Positions 6,242 through 9,680 of a stretch of 9,680 bases of DNA are shown one piece after another (positions within the stretch are counted from its first letter, which is position 1; each line of letters starts with the position of its first letter). The notes under the pieces were generated by a model. It ran no database searches, was not told where the DNA came from, and saw only the letters and a list, made by a program, of their open reading frames with translations. Where the stretch lies: NCBI GenBank assembly GCA_027347805.1, contig DAIEQP010000260.1:1-9680 (forward strand). The letters run 5' to 3'. The DNA comes from Ignavibacteria bacterium (GTDB lineage: Bacteria; Bacteroidota; Ignavibacteria; Ignavibacteriales; Melioribacteraceae). The position numbers and the translations under genes were made by a program.

Positions 6242-7153
6242 TTATTCAGAATTATGTTCATGCGATAAGTTTTTAATTTTCTTTTTCTCATTAATCAGTT
6301 TTTCTCGTAAAGAAGTTATTGCAGCTTGAATACGTGCAATCGACTTATCATAATCAATAAACAAAATTGAATGAGATTGAAAAACAAGAAACTCAATCTT
6401 GTCTAAAATTACTTGAGAAGAATTAATAATGCTTAAAATGTCTATGGCGTAACCTTTGGGAACAAAATGAGTCAAATCATTTCTGACAGCTTCTGCAAGC
6501 CAAAAAATACTTTCAAGTTCATCATCCGAAATGGGAACTGCTTTTGACATATATAATCTTCCCATCCAGAAGTAAGAATCTTGAACACGTGCTAAAGCTG
6601 TCCAAAAACCAATTAAATTTTCTTTCGATATTTTCTGTTTGTTTTTTCTTTTATGAATTGGTGTAGTGGAAATATCAACCCATCCAATTCTGAAAGCCGG
6701 AGTTTTACAACTCTTTATAAAGAGATGAACCGTTTTTGATTTTTTTGGTTTCTGGTCGCCAACACTGACAATCCACTCATCTTCTCTACCTTTATATAAC
6801 ACATTTTCGTAATTACCATTTTCCAAGGCAGAGATGCAGAAAGAATAAAGTGAATGATGCATTGCAAATGCAAACCATTTCCATTTTAGATTGTCGTTCC
6901 TTTCTAAGAATTGAAGTGCGGTTTCCAGCGAATCGATAGCATTCTCTTTCTCGTCAATATAGAGCGCAGTAGAGCTTTCTCTATTCCATTCGAAATAACC
7001 TTTGTCGTTTTTTTCTGGAACTGGCATAAGTTGTTCTAACAAATCATCGTTGTTTTCCATCTGTTTTCTTCTTGTTAAAAAATATTGAATCATTCTTTCT
7101 TTTGATCGATGAAGAAACGATTGCAGTTTACTTAACAACAGAGTCAATGCCAT
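6242..7153 (-). CDS. HEPN-like domain protein (possible RNase)
   Basis: This 303-residue protein resembles an uncharacterised bacterial family with a W-K-W-F-A-F-A-M-H-H helix (91-100) and a conserved R-N-D-L-T-H-F-V-P-K-G-Y segment (224-235). Arg224, Asn225 and His229 fit the Rx4-6H motif of HEPN RNases, which cut RNA in toxin-antitoxin, CRISPR and abortive-infection systems. The regions in between are helical. The C-terminus (about 245-303) is a charged helix likely to be a coiled coil. The ATG at 7153 lies 6 nt after the RelA/SpoT gene stop and has no clear ribosome binding site, so translation there would be coupled. Met32 (codon 7058-7060) is an alternative start, because family-like sequence (PVPEKNDKGYFEW) begins just after it. 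HEPN assignment rests on one motif and the helical context; nuclease activity is inferred. Confidence 0.6.
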   Translation of the reverse strand: MALTLLLSKLQSFLHRSKERMIQYFLTRRKQMENNDDLLEQLMPVPEKNDKGYFEWNRESSTALYIDEKENAIDSLETALQFLERNDNLKWKWFAFAMHHSLYSFCISALENGNYENVLYKGREDEWIVSVGDQKPKKSKTVHLFIKSCKTPAFRIGWVDISTTPIHKRKNKQKISKENLIGFWTALARVQDSYFWMGRLYMSKAVPISDDELESIFWLAEAVRNDLTHFVPKGYAIDILSIINSSQVILDKIEFLVFQSHSILFIDYDKSIARIQAAITSLREKLINEKKKIKNLSHEHNSE

Positions 7154-7159
7154 TACGGA

Positions 7160-8143
7160 TTAGCGGATATTTAAGGGCATACCCCACCATACTGCAAGTT
7201 CTTGAAGTTCATCAACATCATAACACTTTTGCCATTCTGATATCAACGCATATTTATCGTTTTCTATATAATACCAAATAAGGAATATTTCCGGTTGAGA
7301 GAAATAAATATTTCTATCGAGTTCAGTAATTCTCTCTTTGAATATTTGATTTATTTTTTGATCGTTATTATCAACAAAGCCAATTACCTTGTGCAAATCA
7401 AATTTAGATGTAGTAAGCAACAAACTAATCTGTGTTAAAAATATGATTGAAGTTTCTTTGTCATAATCTCTTTTTGCATACTTAAAGAATTTGCCCTCTA
7501 ATTTCTTTAACGTTGCAAACACTTTATAATCCGGATGGCTTACCAGTTTATTATTTACCGTTTCAAATTCTTGGTCACAGATTTCCAATAATGAAGTCAA
7601 TCTAAATACTCTTCTTTTTAGCGTTTCCTCAAGCGGCATGTCTTGTTTGTAGAGAAGAGCATGTTCAATATCAGCCCAAGTGTGTTGGCATAATGTACGG
7701 ACTTGCATTTCAAATATTAATGGGGAGTACTGTTGTATCTCTGAGAATTGTTGCAATTCAGATTTTATACGAACTTCAAAATGATCTGATGTATAACCGA
7801 GCTGATCAAATTTTAATTTATCACTCTTTTTCTCAAAGTGTTCTACTATAAAATTGTTCTCAATAAACTGATTTACTTTGTCCACTTCAGATGGGAAATG
7901 ACATACAATTCTAAAACCTAGTATATCATGAGCGTCTTCGTACTTAATTTCCTTTTTAGACAATTTTTTGAATAAACTGATCGGGTCTTTGATGCGACTG
8001 GTTATTTGCGGTAATATCTCCAATGATGGGAGATTCTCTTTTAGGAAAGATTCAATGACAGGTTGAATTATCTTGAAAGATTTTTCATCATTCTCATATT
8101 TTGTAAGTATATCTACAAACGATATGTCTTTTTTCGATTTCAC
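7160..8143 (-). CDS. RelA/SpoT-fold nucleotidyltransferase, single domain with C-terminal extension (ToxSAS/CapRel-like candidate)
   Basis: This 327-residue protein has the complete RelA/SpoT synthetase motif set: S-R-I-K-D-P with a following lysine (49-60), D-I-L-G-F-R-I (73-79), G-Y-T-S-D-H (116-121), E-M-Q-V-R-T (145-150) and W-A-D-I-E-H (156-161). It lacks the HD hydrolase and TGS/ACT parts of long Rel enzymes. Such enzymes transfer pyrophosphate from ATP to GDP/GTP (alarmone) or, in the ToxSAS/CapRel toxins, to the tRNA 3' end. Residues 190-327 are a helical extension I do not recognise. It starts with GTG (8141-8143), overlapping the NA37 gene stop as GTGA; no other Met occurs before residue 147, so this start is nearly forced and implies translational coupling. 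Which acceptor it uses cannot be read from sequence. Confidence 0.82.
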   Translation of the reverse strand: MKSKKDISFVDILTKYENDEKSFKIIQPVIESFLKENLPSLEILPQITSRIKDPISLFKKLSKKEIKYEDAHDILGFRIVCHFPSEVDKVNQFIENNFIVEHFEKKSDKLKFDQLGYTSDHFEVRIKSELQQFSEIQQYSPLIFEMQVRTLCQHTWADIEHALLYKQDMPLEETLKRRVFRLTSLLEICDQEFETVNNKLVSHPDYKVFATLKKLEGKFFKYAKRDYDKETSIIFLTQISLLLTTSKFDLHKVIGFVDNNDQKINQIFKERITELDRNIYFSQPEIFLIWYYIENDKYALISEWQKCYDVDELQELAVWWGMPLNIR

Positions 8144-9180
8144 GAATATACTTTTTTTATCTTCGAAATGATTTCCGCTTTGGTATAACCATTGTCGATA
8201 GAAGACAACTTAACTTTGTTACCAATATCACCATTTTTAGAAATTATTGATATATCATTTTCAAAATCAATCATCATCTTTTTGATGTGACTTTGAATAA
8301 GTTCTGTATCTTTTCTAAAGTTATCTTCGGGGAATTTATTCAGTCTCATATGATCTTCGTAAATTTGACGATCACCCATTTCAAGATATTCCATTGAAAA
8401 CTCTAAAAAGCTCAATGAATTATCCGGTTTGTTAGTGTATGAAAGCAAATGCTCATAATATTTTGCTTTCTTGATCGGATCTTCAACTTTTGTAATATAT
8501 GTCTGAGTAAATTCAAAGAAATTCTTAGTCATTATACGAGTATCATCATAGTATTCACAGCCCAAGAAATCTGATAAAAAGAAATCCGCAACTTCCTTCA
8601 TTGAACTTATTTGTCGTTGATTATCAGCTACATATCCTTCATAATCCAATTCATAATCAATGCGATTAAAAAATATACTTGCCTTAAATAATTTTGTTTT
8701 CTTTGTTAATAATAGATCGTGAACCGTGACAATATCCAAATAATTCTGACCGGAATTTTTCTCAATCTTGGCACCCTCGTCTCTCTCCACTTTAAGTATA
8801 GCCAAAATATTCTTTGCGTTAATTTTTCCTTCAATAATTACAATGATGCCGGCGGGATTTGTTCCTTTCTGTATATCATACAAATGTTTTGCAATTTTCT
8901 TCGAGGGCTCTACAAAATCAATTCGAGGTGAAGAAGAATTTAATTCGGTGATAATAGCAGGTACCGGTGAAGTTATTGAAGAATTAAATCGAACGCGGAA
9001 ACTTTTCTTGCTGATAATTTCAGTGAGTTTATCCTTGAAAAATAACTTGAGTTCGGGAGTTAAATTGCTTTCCTTGTTGCTGTAATCAATTTGAGGAGAA
9101 GTGTCGTCCTTTTTGTGTCGGGGAACATCGTGAACAATTATCTTCGAGATTTCTAAAAGAGCGATATCTTTCTTTTGCAT
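8140..9180 (-). CDS. Nucleoid-associated protein, NA37 (NdpA/YejK) family
   Basis: This 346-residue protein is about the length of E. coli YejK and shares its architecture (PF04245, 37-kDa nucleoid-associated proteins). Family-like stretches are the central I-L-A-I-L-K-V-E-R-D-E-G (125-136), followed by D-L-L-L-T-K-K-T-K-L-F-K-A (155-167), and V-A-D-F-F-L-S-D-F-L-G (197-207), which closely parallels YejK. YejK binds the nucleoid; its biochemical role is poorly known. Here the gene stands 32 bp after an hsdS gene, with an A-A-G-A-G ribosome binding site 6 nt before the ATG, and overlaps the RelA/SpoT gene by 4 nt. That position suggests a DNA-binding or DNA-sensing part of a defence operon rather than a housekeeping nucleoid protein. 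The function in this context is inferred. Confidence 0.78.
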   Translation of the reverse strand: MQKKDIALLEISKIIVHDVPRHKKDDTSPQIDYSNKESNLTPELKLFFKDKLTEIISKKSFRVRFNSSITSPVPAIITELNSSSPRIDFVEPSKKIAKHLYDIQKGTNPAGIIVIIEGKINAKNILAILKVERDEGAKIEKNSGQNYLDIVTVHDLLLTKKTKLFKASIFFNRIDYELDYEGYVADNQRQISSMKEVADFFLSDFLGCEYYDDTRIMTKNFFEFTQTYITKVEDPIKKAKYYEHLLSYTNKPDNSLSFLEFSMEYLEMGDRQIYEDHMRLNKFPEDNFRKDTELIQSHIKKMMIDFENDISIISKNGDIGNKVKLSSIDNGYTKAEIISKIKKVYS

Positions 9181-9212
9181 TTTATTCTCTTCAAATTGTT
9201 AAGTAGAACTGT

Positions 9213-9680
9213 TTATTGTATTGGGATACCCTTTCCCTTTTCTTCCAGAGCTTCTTTTAAAACTTTTTGTAAAAGTAAATTTGTTTGTTCTTTGGTTGTA
9301 TTTATGTTTTGTTCTAATTGATCGCAGAATTGCATTAGCTGGTTAAGCTTGGAAACGATTCTTTGTTGTTCAGAAAGTGGTGGAAGAGGAATTATTAGTT
9401 TTGAGAGAGATTTGCCCGTAAAATGTTGAATACCGGCACCAGTAAAATAATTACTAAGATATTTAGAACGAGCTGCCCATATTAAATAATAAAGAAAATA
9501 TTCGTTGTCAATGCCTTCATAAAATCTAACACGATGAATAGCTTTTTGTATTTTCATATTAGGAATTTGATTCCGCCATATTGCAGCTCTACCAGGTTCA
9601 CCACCTTCACATATTAAAACATCACCGTATTTTAGTCCATATTTTTCTTCCTCATGATCTTCAAATCTCATGTTTAGTAA
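9213..9680 (-). CDS. hsdS: Type I restriction-modification specificity subunit, C-terminal part (gene runs off the right edge)
   Basis: The frame is open to the window edge, giving 155 visible C-terminal residues; an in-frame ATG at 9669-9671 is internal, not the start. The segment shows the second half of a target-recognition domain (L-K-Y-G-D-V-L-I-C-E-G-G-E-P-G-R, then F-T-G-A-G-I-Q-H-F-T-G-K-S-L-S-K-L), the typical I-P-L-P-P-L-S-E-Q-Q-R-I-V boundary motif, and a C-terminal coiled coil (K-L-N-Q-L-M through L-L-L-Q-K-V-L) that sets the spacing between the two half-sites. HsdS recognises the DNA target and positions the HsdM methylases and HsdR nuclease. No hsdM or hsdR is in view; hsdM is likely upstream, to the right. 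The hsdS stop precedes the NA37 gene by 32 bp in the same orientation. Confidence 0.9.
   Translation of the reverse strand, partial: LLNMRFEDHEEEKYGLKYGDVLICEGGEPGRAAIWRNQIPNMKIQKAIHRVRFYEGIDNEYFLYYLIWAARSKYLSNYFTGAGIQHFTGKSLSKLIIPLPPLSEQQRIVSKLNQLMQFCDQLEQNINTTKEQTNLLLQKVLKEALEEKGKGIPIQ

Noticed and set aside
7072..7281. Forward 69-codon frame across the HEPN-like/RelA-SpoT junction
   Set aside because: No ribosome binding site and entirely antisense to two supported genes.
8719..9085. Two overlapping forward frames antisense to the NA37 gene
   Set aside because: The reverse-strand NA37 protein has clear family motifs here; the forward frames are by-products of its codon use.
1..9680. CRISPR array, tRNA, rRNA or insertion sequence
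   Set aside because: I saw no regularly spaced long repeats, no tRNA-like cloverleaf, no rRNA and no transposase frame in either strand.

Overview
The window is AT-rich (about one third G+C) and falls into two blocks that converge on one terminator. The organism is probably a low-GC bacterium of the Bacteroidota/Ignavibacteriota (FCB) type. This is inferred from the flavour of the phage-lysis proteins, a short CTTCGACTTCGCTCAG-type repeat of a kind I recall from such genomes, and clear Shine-Dalgarno sequences before several starts. No rRNA, tRNA or marker gene is present to confirm it.

Left block (about 1-1483, + strand): a gene-free, hairpin-rich stretch leads into what looks like a phage or prophage lysis cassette. 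It holds an M15-type zinc peptidase (endolysin-like), a decayed membrane-anchored coiled-coil gene, and a three-TM-type phage/GTA holin. A hairpin terminator closes the block. A good sigma70-like promoter lies just upstream of that terminator, so a roughly 60-nt transcript is possible.

Right block (1640-9680, - strand, read from the right edge leftwards): the 3' end of a type I restriction specificity gene (hsdS) is followed at short spacing by a nucleoid-associated protein of the NA37/YejK family, a RelA/SpoT-fold nucleotidyltransferase (4-nt GTGA overlap), a protein with a HEPN-like RNxxxH motif (6-nt gap), a small protein with one N-terminal membrane segment (44-nt gap), and a 1015-residue PHP-phosphoesterase/ABC-ATPase fusion of the TrlF type (about 70-nt gap). 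After 153 nt with two hairpins comes a DUF3800 protein, perhaps a separate unit. All genes are co-directional.

The most interesting content is this accessory operon riding on a type I R-M locus. It puts a possible tRNA- or nucleotide-modifying toxin fold, a possible RNase fold, a membrane protein and a DNA-end-sensor-like ATPase with a phosphoesterase domain in one transcript direction. Anti-phage function is inferred from domain content and neighbourhood only. The lysis genes alongside suggest an integrated element carrying, or sitting next to, a defence island.
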